Assembly (NCBI GenBank): GCA_964542055.1
Contig: CAZITB010000001.1
Coordinates: 1-55,158, forward strand
DNA: 55,158 bases
DNA from: CAZITB01 sp964542055
GTDB lineage: Bacteria > Planctomycetota > Phycisphaerae > Sedimentisphaerales > CAMDDF01
Direction of reading: 5' to 3'
Positions 8,297-16,075 of this stretch are shown one piece after another. Under the pieces are notes generated by a model. It was not told the DNA's origin. It saw only the letters and a program-made list of their open reading frames with translations, and did not search any database. A program made the position numbers and the translations under genes. Each line of letters begins with the position of its first letter. Position 1 is the stretch's first letter.

Positions 8297-10339
8297 TTAA
8301 TTCAAAGTTTCTTCTATTGTTATATCTTTTTTCGTCTCGTCTTTTTTCTTGGGCAGCACCACCGTAAACGTCGTGCCGGTGGGCCCTTTTTCAGCATCAG
8401 CATTCGATTCTACCAGGATATCGCCATTGTGCATTTTTACAATACCATAAGTTACCGCAAGGCCAAGACCTGTACCCAGCCCCATCTCCTTGGTTGTAAA
8501 AAACGGCTCAAAAATCTTCGATAGAATATCTTCCCTGATTCCGATTCCAGTATCACTTACTTTTATTTCAATTCTATCGTCTTTATCGTTAAGTTCAATG
8601 CTCAAATCTCCCTTTTCGTTCATGGCTGAAATCGCATTAGAAACAAGGTTAGTCAAAACCTGTCCGATTTGATCGCTATCAATATATACAATATTATCGT
8701 CTAGATTATTTTCAATTTTTATATGTATTCTTGGATCAGACCTGTATGTCTGAACGGTACGACAAATTAACTCATAAATATCCGTCGGATGAAGCATTAC
8801 TTTATTTTTACGTGCAAAATTAAGCAAACCTGAAACGATCTTCTTACACCTGTCTGCCTGCTCGGTTATAATTTGCAAATCATCGCTTACTTGCTGATTA
8901 TCCTTTAACTCATCGAGCAGCAAGTGGGCATACATCAAAACCACACCAAGCGGATTATTCACTTCATGAGCAATTCCCGCAGCAAGCTGACCCATACTCG
9001 CAAGCTTTTCGGACTGCATCAAAGCCTCCTGCGTACTGGCAAGCTGAGTATTCGAACTGGCTAGCTGCTTTATAGTCTTATGAAGCCGCTCAATTGTAAA
9101 CGGCAGACACATTTCACTTTCAGCTAAACCCTTCAATATCGCAACCGCATGTTCCCGGCAGGTATCATAACCGCATGCTCCGCAGTTAAGCTCATCTTCT
9201 TTAGTAAACTTGCCCATTCTATGCAAAACATCATCGAGAACGGTATCGACCGGTATTTGAATTCTTTGATCATACTTTTCAAATTTTCGCGTAAGATCAA
9301 GCCCTTTGAGATTTTCAACATGGGCTTTCCATTGCTCAATATCAAAATTCTCTCTTCTTGATCGCGCGAATTCGCTGATTTTAGCCTGGCGATTAAACCT
9401 CGGGTTTGAATTTGACATTCCAGGGCCCATTATACACCCGCTGCATGCCAGAACTTCTAACAATTTTACTTGAAGATCACCAGAATCGAACTCTTTAAAA
9501 GCATCGATATAGCTGCTGCCGCCCTCTACTGCGATAACTTCTCCCTGGACCAAATCATCATTGATTTCAGCTGCCTGAAACAGCCCTCTGCCAATTGGAA
9601 AAATTGCACCGGTGCCCGCATGAGGTCCATCAAATTCAGACTCTTCAACTTCGCCGGATGTAATACCAGCTTCATCTAGCATCTCTCTTAGCTCCGCAAA
9701 AGTTAAAACCGCCTCAACTTCATCAGGAAGATTAACGCTAGATGCTTCACCTTTTTTAGCAATACACGGACCAATAAAAACTATCTTCAAATCCTCGCCA
9801 TGAAACTTCTTTAATGCTCTTGCCATCGCCACCATAGGCGAAACTATAGGTGCCAGATTGCCAACAAGTTCAGGATGATATCTTTCAACGTAAGCAACTA
9901 TGGATGGGCAGGTCGTCGCGATAAAACGGCACTTCGGGTCACATTCGCTCAACAGCCTTTTATACGCCTCCGCAACTAAATCCGCACCAAATGCAACTTC
10001 ATTAACCAGGTCAAAACCTAACTTTCTCAGCATTGCGACCACGGCTTTATAATTATAATCAGTAAATTCAGCAGGAAAACTCGGAGCAACTATAGCTGCA
10101 ACCTTTACGTTTTCGCTTAATAACTTTTTTACTTGAGGCTTGGAATCCTGAATTTTCTTCGCGCTCTGACTGCAAACCCTTACACAGTTACCACAACCAA
10201 TACATCGCTGGGGAATCACCTCCGCCTGACCATCCGCGATCCGGATAGCTTTAGCGGGGCATTCACGAACACATGTAAAGCATATTCGACAATGCTCTTT
10301 GATCGTGGTTACCAATGGTTTATTATCAGAATCTTTCAT
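8297..10339 (-). CDS. hydrogenase-like Fe-S sensor histidine kinase (HydS-type)
   Basis: Domains in order: two ferredoxin-type 4Fe-4S motifs (C17/20/23/27 and C46/49/52/56); an [FeFe]-hydrogenase large-subunit-like domain (about 75-350); a Fe-S domain with C386, C389, C394 and C411; a coiled linker (420-445); HisKA with His458 (AHEVNNP); and a HATPase (SDTGIGI, GLGTGLGL). The H-domain motifs are altered. L1 reads ATTCPS (one Cys, 144) instead of TSCCPGW, L2 reads GPCIAKKGE (Cys192), and L3 reads ACSGC (Cys299, Cys302) instead of ACPGGC. It therefore may bind a modified H-cluster or only an Fe-S cluster. It lies directly after hydA in the operon. The likely role is cytosolic sensing of H2 or redox state, with signalling to the two receiver proteins downstream. 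The signal and output are unknown. Confidence 0.88.
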   Translation of the reverse strand: MKDSDNKPLVTTIKEHCRICFTCVRECPAKAIRIADGQAEVIPQRCIGCGNCVRVCSQSAKKIQDSKPQVKKLLSENVKVAAIVAPSFPAEFTDYNYKAVVAMLRKLGFDLVNEVAFGADLVAEAYKRLLSECDPKCRFIATTCPSIVAYVERYHPELVGNLAPIVSPMVAMARALKKFHGEDLKIVFIGPCIAKKGEASSVNLPDEVEAVLTFAELREMLDEAGITSGEVEESEFDGPHAGTGAIFPIGRGLFQAAEINDDLVQGEVIAVEGGSSYIDAFKEFDSGDLQVKLLEVLACSGCIMGPGMSNSNPRFNRQAKISEFARSRRENFDIEQWKAHVENLKGLDLTRKFEKYDQRIQIPVDTVLDDVLHRMGKFTKEDELNCGACGYDTCREHAVAILKGLAESEMCLPFTIERLHKTIKQLASSNTQLASTQEALMQSEKLASMGQLAAGIAHEVNNPLGVVLMYAHLLLDELKDNQQVSDDLQIITEQADRCKKIVSGLLNFARKNKVMLHPTDIYELICRTVQTYRSDPRIHIKIENNLDDNIVYIDSDQIGQVLTNLVSNAISAMNEKGDLSIELNDKDDRIEIKVSDTGIGIREDILSKIFEPFFTTKEMGLGTGLGLAVTYGIVKMHNGDILVESNADAEKGPTGTTFTVVLPKKKDETKKDITIEETLN

Positions 10340-10341
10340 AA

Positions 10342-12063
10342 TTATTTAACAACTTCTCTGCGACCGTATTTAGTATGTAAAAGCTCATGACTCTTATGGC
10401 TCAAAGGCTTGCCCAAAAATTCTTTATAAAGCTTCTCAATAGACTTATTCTTGTGCGACACACGAATAGGCTCATCCCTATCGATCTTATAAAGAGTTTT
10501 CATTCTTGCAGCAACCGCATCAGAATTAGCATTCAAAGGTTGACCGCCTCCAGCGATACACCCGCCCGGACATGTCATTACTTCGATAAAGTGAATATCG
10601 TCTCTGCCTTCTTTGATTTGATCAAGCAGCTTTGATGCATTACCAAGCCCGCTGACAACGGCGACACCTATTTCCATATCATTGACTTTAACCTTAGCTT
10701 CTTTGAGGCCTTTATTGCCGCGAACTTCTTTAACATTCAAATCTTCCATTTCTTTGCCGGTTAACAAGTAATGCGCCGTTCTAATCGCCGCTTCCATTAC
10801 TCCACCGCTTGAACCAAAGAGTTTACCCGCCGTCGAACGCTCACCAAAAGGATTATCAGCCAAAGACGGCTCAAGGTTATTCATATCAATTCCATAAAGT
10901 CTGATCAGTTCCGCAAACTCTCTTGTCGTCAAAACTACATCAACATCCTGTGTAGCATTTCTGCCCATTTCAGGCCGCTCAGCCTCAAATTTCTTGGCTG
11001 TACAAGGCATCACAGAAACACTGTATATCTTCTTAGGGTCTATTCCCTCATTTTCAGCATAATAACTTTTTATAATCGCCCCTAACATCTGCTGCGGGCT
11101 CTTACAGGTCGAAAGATTTTCCATAAACTCAGGATAATGCTGTTCTACGAACTTGATCCATCCCGGTGAACAGCTTGTAATCATTGGTAATTTACCGCCG
11201 GTCTTAATTCGTTCAACAAGCTCTGAACCTTCTTCCATAATTGTCAAATCAGCGGAAAAACTCGTGTTAAACACTTTGGCAAAACCAAGGTTTCTAAATG
11301 CTGTTGTCATTATTCCATCTACATCAACACCGGATTTCATCCCGAATTCCTCTGCCAAACTAACTGAAACCGCCGGAGCATGCTGAACAACAACATGCAG
11401 ATCAGGGTCCTTCAAAGCATTAATAACATCTTTAACATTGCTCTGCTCTTTCAAAGCACCTGTAGGACATGCCAGAATACACTGACCGCAATTTATGCAG
11501 CTCGAAACGTTCAATCCCTGGTCAAACGCGGTGCTTACAACAGATTTACTTCCTCGACCGGTAAAATCTATCGCCGAAACACCTTGCACTTCTTCACAAA
11601 TTCTTACACATCTGCCGCAAAGGATACATTTGCTTGGATCGCGTACGATCGAAGGGCTTGAATTATCAATTTTATAATTATTTTTTTCACCCACATAAAC
11701 TCGTTCGCGTACACCGAAATCAGCCGCAAGTTTTTGAAGTTCGCAGTTATTGTTTCTCACGCAAAACAAACAGTCATCCGGGTGGTCTGCCAAAAGCAGC
11801 TCAACAATACTTTTTCTTGCCAGCATGACCCTTTTCGAATGCGTCTGCACTTTCATTCCTTCAGCTACCGGGTAAGCACAACTCGGCACCAAACCCGGGA
11901 CACCTTCGATTTCTACAACACACATTCGACAAGCACCGCTCGGAGCAAGCCCTTCTATATAGCAAAGCGTTGGAATTTCTATACCCGCTCTCCTAAGAGC
12001 CGCCAAAAGCATTTCATCTTTACGTGCGTCAATTTTTTTGCCGTTTACTTCTAAATTTATCAT
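10342..12063 (-). CDS. hydA: NAD-linked [FeFe]-hydrogenase catalytic subunit
   Basis: This subunit reduces protons or oxidises H2 at the H-cluster. Clusters can be read in order: a plant-type 2Fe-2S (C34, C45, C48, C62), a His-Cys 4Fe-4S (H94, C98, C101, C107), two 4Fe-4S motifs (C146/149/152/156 and C189/192/195/199), and then the H-domain with TSCSPGW (296-302), MPCTAKKFE (Cys354) and MTCPGGC (Cys498, Cys502). The 573-residue length and modules match the HydA/HndD subunit of trimeric NAD-linked enzymes. In L1 the usual second cysteine is Ser299. It lies in series with hydC and hydB upstream. No signal peptide is present, so the enzyme is cytosolic. Confidence 0.95.
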   Translation of the reverse strand: MINLEVNGKKIDARKDEMLLAALRRAGIEIPTLCYIEGLAPSGACRMCVVEIEGVPGLVPSCAYPVAEGMKVQTHSKRVMLARKSIVELLLADHPDDCLFCVRNNNCELQKLAADFGVRERVYVGEKNNYKIDNSSPSIVRDPSKCILCGRCVRICEEVQGVSAIDFTGRGSKSVVSTAFDQGLNVSSCINCGQCILACPTGALKEQSNVKDVINALKDPDLHVVVQHAPAVSVSLAEEFGMKSGVDVDGIMTTAFRNLGFAKVFNTSFSADLTIMEEGSELVERIKTGGKLPMITSCSPGWIKFVEQHYPEFMENLSTCKSPQQMLGAIIKSYYAENEGIDPKKIYSVSVMPCTAKKFEAERPEMGRNATQDVDVVLTTREFAELIRLYGIDMNNLEPSLADNPFGERSTAGKLFGSSGGVMEAAIRTAHYLLTGKEMEDLNVKEVRGNKGLKEAKVKVNDMEIGVAVVSGLGNASKLLDQIKEGRDDIHFIEVMTCPGGCIAGGGQPLNANSDAVAARMKTLYKIDRDEPIRVSHKNKSIEKLYKEFLGKPLSHKSHELLHTKYGRREVVK

Positions 12064-12078
12064 TATAAACCCTTATTT

Positions 12079-13962
12079 TTACTCAATAATAACAGCGTCA
12101 AATGGACAAACCTGTTTACAGTTTCCGCAACCGATACACAGTTCATCAACGATATAATGAGGAGCCTTTCTAACACCCTTGATCGCGTCAACAGGGCACT
12201 TCTTGGCACACAAGGTACAACCTTTACACTTTTCCTCATCAATCTTATAATTCAGCAATTCAGTACAAACTCCGGCTGAACATTTTCTCTCATAAATATG
12301 ATCTTCATATTCTTTACGGAACCATCGCAAGGTACTCAAAACCGGATTAGGAGCTGTTTGACCAAGCCCGCAAAGACTCGTATCTTTAATCACATTGGCA
12401 AGCCTCTGCAAATTCATAATGCCCTTAAACCTGACAAGTGCATCTTTACCTTTTTCGTTCTTATGGCTTTGAGTTATCCTGTGCAAAATCTCAAGCATTC
12501 TCCGGGTACCTTCACGGCACGGAATACATTTTCCGCAACTTTCCCGCTGGATAAAATCCATAAAGAACTTCGCGACATCGACCATGCAGGTTCCTTCATC
12601 CATAACTACCATACCGCCCGAACCCATCATCGCGCCAACCGTTTTAAGCGATTCATAATCGATCTGAATATCGATATGCTCAGCAGGAATACATCCGCCC
12701 GAGGGTCCGCCCATCTGAACCGCCTTGAACTTCTTATCATTTTCGATACCGCCGCCGATATCATTGACTATTTCCCGAACAGTAGTTCCCATTGCAACTT
12801 CGATCAAACCGGTATTCTTGACTTTACCGCTTAACGCAAAAACTTTAGTACCTTTGCTTGTCTCTGTTCCGATTGAATGGAAAAACTCAGGACCCTTGGA
12901 AATGATCTCAGGCAGGTTTGCCAGTGTTTCGACATTATTGATGACCGTAGGCTTATTAAATACTCCCTGAACCGCTGGATACGGTGGCCTCGGCCTGGGC
13001 ATACCGCGTTTACCTTCGATACTGTGAATAAGAGCTGTCTCTTCACCGCAAACAAAAGCACCGGCACCCTTTTTGATTACTATATTCAACTCGAAACCGC
13101 TTCTAAGGATATTCTCACCAAGCAAACCAAACTTCTTCGCTTCCTCGATAGCCTTCTCTAACCTCTTAATTGCCAGAGGATATTCTGCACGGATATAAAT
13201 ATAAGCCTTTGTAGCCCCAATCGCGTAAGCAGCTATCGCAATACCTTCCAGCAGCCTGTGCGGATCGCCTTCGATTACCGCCCTGTCCATAAACGCACCC
13301 GGATCACCTTCATCAGCATTGCATACCAGGTACTTCTGGTCCGCCGAAGCATTCAAGGCGAACTTCCACTTCCTTCCAGCAGGAAATCCGCCGCCGCCGC
13401 GGCCTCTCAATCCGCTTGATTCAACCAGGTCACAAACTTCAACTGGTGTGTGATTCGAAATTATCTTCGCAAATCCCTTGTAACCGCCCTTGGCTGCATA
13501 TTCCTCGATACTGGTCGGGTCAATCAGTCCGCAGTTCTTAAGCACTAGCCGAGTCTGAGACTTAAAGAACGGATGTTCATTGATAAACACAACACCATCC
13601 CAGCCCTGCGTTTCTTCCGATAGCTTCTGCTGATACAAAACGCTTTCACTCAACGGCTGACCGTCCAAAACACTCTTTAGAATCTCTTCTACATTATCAT
13701 TCTTAACTCGCTTAAACGCCAGCCTGTTCTTGCCCGGTACTTCAACTTCCATGATCGGCTCAACTGTACAATAACCGATACAGCCAACCTCAACCACTTC
13801 GGCATTTACTTTTTGAGCATCAATAAATTCATTGATCTTTTGCAATGTTTCACCGGCACCGGCACCAAGCCCGCAGGTTCCGGTTCCAAGATAGATATAT
13901 GTTTTCGCCTGGTCTTTTTCTTTGACAGGTATATTGATAATAGGTTCATTAACTTTGGTCAT
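12079..13962 (-). CDS. hydB: NAD-linked [FeFe]-hydrogenase flavoprotein subunit (NuoF-like HydB)
   Basis: HydB carries the FMN and NAD(H) site and is the proposed branching point for electrons. An N-terminal thioredoxin-like 2Fe-2S domain (Cys30, then GCIGYC) precedes the NuoF core. That core has the FMN/NADH motifs NADEGDPGAFMDR and GAGAFVCGEETAL and the 4Fe-4S motif SCGKCIPCREGT. Two C-terminal ferredoxin motifs follow (CKGCTLCAKKC, CIGCGNCKQVC). These extra clusters distinguish HydB/HndC from complex I NuoF and fit the bifurcating trimer. The 627-residue length is typical. The gene abuts hydC with no gap and precedes hydA by 15 bases. Confidence 0.94.
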   Translation of the reverse strand: MTKVNEPIINIPVKEKDQAKTYIYLGTGTCGLGAGAGETLQKINEFIDAQKVNAEVVEVGCIGYCTVEPIMEVEVPGKNRLAFKRVKNDNVEEILKSVLDGQPLSESVLYQQKLSEETQGWDGVVFINEHPFFKSQTRLVLKNCGLIDPTSIEEYAAKGGYKGFAKIISNHTPVEVCDLVESSGLRGRGGGGFPAGRKWKFALNASADQKYLVCNADEGDPGAFMDRAVIEGDPHRLLEGIAIAAYAIGATKAYIYIRAEYPLAIKRLEKAIEEAKKFGLLGENILRSGFELNIVIKKGAGAFVCGEETALIHSIEGKRGMPRPRPPYPAVQGVFNKPTVINNVETLANLPEIISKGPEFFHSIGTETSKGTKVFALSGKVKNTGLIEVAMGTTVREIVNDIGGGIENDKKFKAVQMGGPSGGCIPAEHIDIQIDYESLKTVGAMMGSGGMVVMDEGTCMVDVAKFFMDFIQRESCGKCIPCREGTRRMLEILHRITQSHKNEKGKDALVRFKGIMNLQRLANVIKDTSLCGLGQTAPNPVLSTLRWFRKEYEDHIYERKCSAGVCTELLNYKIDEEKCKGCTLCAKKCPVDAIKGVRKAPHYIVDELCIGCGNCKQVCPFDAVIIE

Positions 13963-14442
13963 TTATGACACCTTCTTTCGATATATTTCCAAAATTCTTT
14001 TTACATCATCCGGGTTGACATTCGCATGGAATTGTCCATCGATACAAATAACAGGAGCAAGCCCGCACGCACCTATACAAGCCACAACTTCCAAACTGAA
14101 ATTACCGTCTTTGGTCGTCTCGCCCGCATCGATGGCCAATTCACTTTTGAGTGCTTCCAGAACCTTCGCCGATCCTTTTACATGGCAAGCCGTTCCCCGA
14201 CATACCTGTATTTCGAATTTCCCCGGCTTATTGAACCTGAACTGATTATAAAATGTAGCAACTCCGTAAATCTTAGCCGCTGACAGATTTAAATGCTGCC
14301 CAATTTCGATAATGGCTTGCTTTGATAAATAACCATCCAATTGCTGAACTTCCTGCAGAATCGGGATCAAACTGTCCCTTTTCGCATCTGTGTACTTTTT
14401 CAAAACTTCCTGTGCTTTAGTTGTTACCACTTTTTTCTCCAT
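13963..14442 (-). CDS. hydC: NAD-linked [FeFe]-hydrogenase 2Fe-2S subunit (NuoE-like HydC)
   Basis: This is a NuoE/HndA-type thioredoxin-fold protein with one 2Fe-2S cluster, bound by CRGTAC and, about 35 residues on, CIGAC. It forms the trimer with HydB and HydA. The frame is open up to 14502, but the ATG at 14442 gives 159 residues beginning MEKKVVTTKAQEV, which fits the family start better. Either start overlaps the 3' end of rex (26 bases with the chosen start), so translation is probably coupled to rex. The ribosome binding site is weak, in line with coupling. Confidence 0.9.
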   Translation of the reverse strand: MEKKVVTTKAQEVLKKYTDAKRDSLIPILQEVQQLDGYLSKQAIIEIGQHLNLSAAKIYGVATFYNQFRFNKPGKFEIQVCRGTACHVKGSAKVLEALKSELAIDAGETTKDGNFSLEVVACIGACGLAPVICIDGQFHANVNPDDVKRILEIYRKKVS

Positions 14443-15070
14443 CAACTTTTTGAGTTTTTCTAGCAAAATGCGCCACTTTCTCCAGCGACATTGTGAAATC
14501 AACTTTATCTACATAAACATTTTCCGGAACATTGAGTTTTACCGGTGCAAAATTTACTATTCCATTAACCCCAGCGGAAACCAGCTTTTCAGCCACTTCC
14601 TGTGCGTAAGTAACGGGTACTGCTATTATTGCCAGATTGATTTTGTCTTTTTTGATGACATCTTCCATTTCATCAGTGGCATAAACTCTGCATCCATGAA
14701 TTACTCGACCGATTTTGTCTGGGTCTTTATCAAAACACGCTTTGATTACAACATTTGGCCTACGGCCGTGAAAAAAAGCCAATACCGCCCTGCCTAAATT
14801 ACCCACACCCACCAATGCCACACCATCGGGCTCATGCGAGACAAGAAACTTATCTATACCTTCTTTTAGATCTTTCAGATCATATCCAGTATTGGCCCGC
14901 CCCTGGGTACCAATAAACATAAAATCCCTGCGAACCTGGGAACTGGTAACACCTGATAGTTCTGCAAGTTGATGAGAATAAACAGACTTTTTGCCGCCTT
15001 TGAGCATCTCCTCAATAAGCCTTCTGTAAAAGCTCAATCTTTCAACAGTTTTAACTGGGGTAGAATTCAC
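14417..15070 (-). CDS. rex: redox-sensing transcriptional repressor Rex
   Basis: Rex binds DNA when NADH is low and lets go when NADH rises, controlling fermentation and hydrogenase genes. The 217-residue product has an N-terminal winged helix (SQVRRDFMFIG), a Rossmann fold with VGVGNLGRAVL, and the C-terminal dimer-swapped helix region ending in NFAP and VDFTMSLE segments. The start is GTG at 15070, supported by AGAGGG 8 bases before it. It is the first gene of the hydrogenase operon and has its own operator upstream, so autoregulation and operon control by NADH are likely. Confidence 0.95.
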   Translation of the reverse strand: MNSTPVKTVERLSFYRRLIEEMLKGGKKSVYSHQLAELSGVTSSQVRRDFMFIGTQGRANTGYDLKDLKEGIDKFLVSHEPDGVALVGVGNLGRAVLAFFHGRRPNVVIKACFDKDPDKIGRVIHGCRVYATDEMEDVIKKDKINLAIIAVPVTYAQEVAEKLVSAGVNGIVNFAPVKLNVPENVYVDKVDFTMSLEKVAHFARKTQKVDGEKSGNN

Positions 15071-15093
15071 TTAAAATTCCCTCTTCTACAATA

Positions 15094-15111
15094 TTGTTAT
15101 TAGGTTAACAG
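15094..15111 (-). promoter_or_regulatory. Rex operator
   Basis: The plus-strand sequence TTGTTATTAGGTTAACAG matches the 18-bp Rex consensus (TTGTTAA-N4-TTAACAA) at 12 of 14 defined positions. It lies about 24 bases upstream of rex and just downstream of the predicted transcription start. Nearby half-sites (TTCACAA at 15122-15128, TTAACAA at 15134-15140) may extend the binding region over the -10 box. Confidence 0.7.
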
Positions 15112-15130
15112 CGTTACAATATTCACAATA

Positions 15131-15159
15131 ATATTAACAAATACGCACAAGATCATCAA
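15131..15159 (-). promoter_or_regulatory. promoter of the rex-hyd operon
   Basis: On the minus strand a -35 box TTGATG (15154-15159) and a -10 box TAATAT (15131-15136) are 17 bases apart. The predicted start is near 15124. A Rex half-site overlaps the -10 box and the full Rex operator lies at about +13 to +30, a position suited to repression. Confidence 0.5.
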
Positions 15160-15250
15160 GAAGTTTTGGGTAATTTTTAAAAATATTGTGAAAAAAAAGA
15201 CGATTTAATAAATAACATGACAATACAACGTTTGAAATATGCTTTTGTTC

Positions 15251-16048
15251 TTACAAATTTTCCTTTACATAATTCACCGCGTTTTTAAATATTGTCACTC
15301 CGTCTTGCCGTTTTTCACCCCCTAGCCTGGTCCAGTGTGGATGCTGGCTATGCCTGACAAACCTCTCAGGATGAGGCATTAAACCCAATATACGACCTGT
15401 TCTATCGGTCAATCCCGCAATATCGCAAGTCGAACCATTAGGATTGACCGGAAAACAACCGCTGTTACCTTCACAATCGACATATCTAAAAGCCACATGA
15501 CCATCTGATTTTAACTTCTCCAATACCCCATCATCTTTTACCAGAACTTTGCCTTCTCCGTGAGCAACAGGCAGATAAATAATCTCATCGGGATTGATAA
15601 AGACGCATTTATTGCCGACAGGCATCAAATGCACCCACCTATCCTCAAATCTGCCAGAATCATTATAAGTGATAGTAACCTGCTGCTGCGCACCGTTTGC
15701 ATCCATATTTTCATCGATCGCTGGCAAAAGACCACTTTTAACCAGTACCTGAAAACCATTACAAATTCCCAGAATAAGCTTTCCATCAGCCACAAACTTT
15801 TTGAACACTTCCGAAAGATGATGAATAACCTGGTTTGCCAGAATCTTCCCTGCCGCAACGTCATCACCAAAACTGAATCCTCCCGGGAAAACCGCTATCT
15901 GGTAATCATCCAGCATGCTCTTATTGTCGATTATTTTATTTATATGAACCATATCAGCATCTGCCCCTGCCAATTCAAGAGCATAAGCCGTTTCCTTATC
16001 ACAGTTTATCCCTGCCGCACGCAAAACTAAAGCTTTTACATTTTCCAT
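15251..16048 (-). CDS. purQ: phosphoribosylformylglycinamidine synthase, glutaminase subunit PurQ
   Basis: PurQ supplies ammonia from glutamine for the fourth step of purine synthesis. It is a class I glutamine amidotransferase with the nucleophile elbow GICNGFQVL, an early FPGGFSFGDD oxyanion segment, and a late MPHPERF with the catalytic His-x-Glu. At 265 residues it is the longer form, with a C-terminal region like that of large-type FGAM synthases. It follows purL by 27 bases in the same direction and would act with the PurS-PurL fusion. Confidence 0.94.
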   Translation of the reverse strand: MENVKALVLRAAGINCDKETAYALELAGADADMVHINKIIDNKSMLDDYQIAVFPGGFSFGDDVAAGKILANQVIHHLSEVFKKFVADGKLILGICNGFQVLVKSGLLPAIDENMDANGAQQQVTITYNDSGRFEDRWVHLMPVGNKCVFINPDEIIYLPVAHGEGKVLVKDDGVLEKLKSDGHVAFRYVDCEGNSGCFPVNPNGSTCDIAGLTDRTGRILGLMPHPERFVRHSQHPHWTRLGGEKRQDGVTIFKNAVNYVKENL

Positions 16049-16075
16049 TGCTATTTCATTCCAAACTAAATTATC

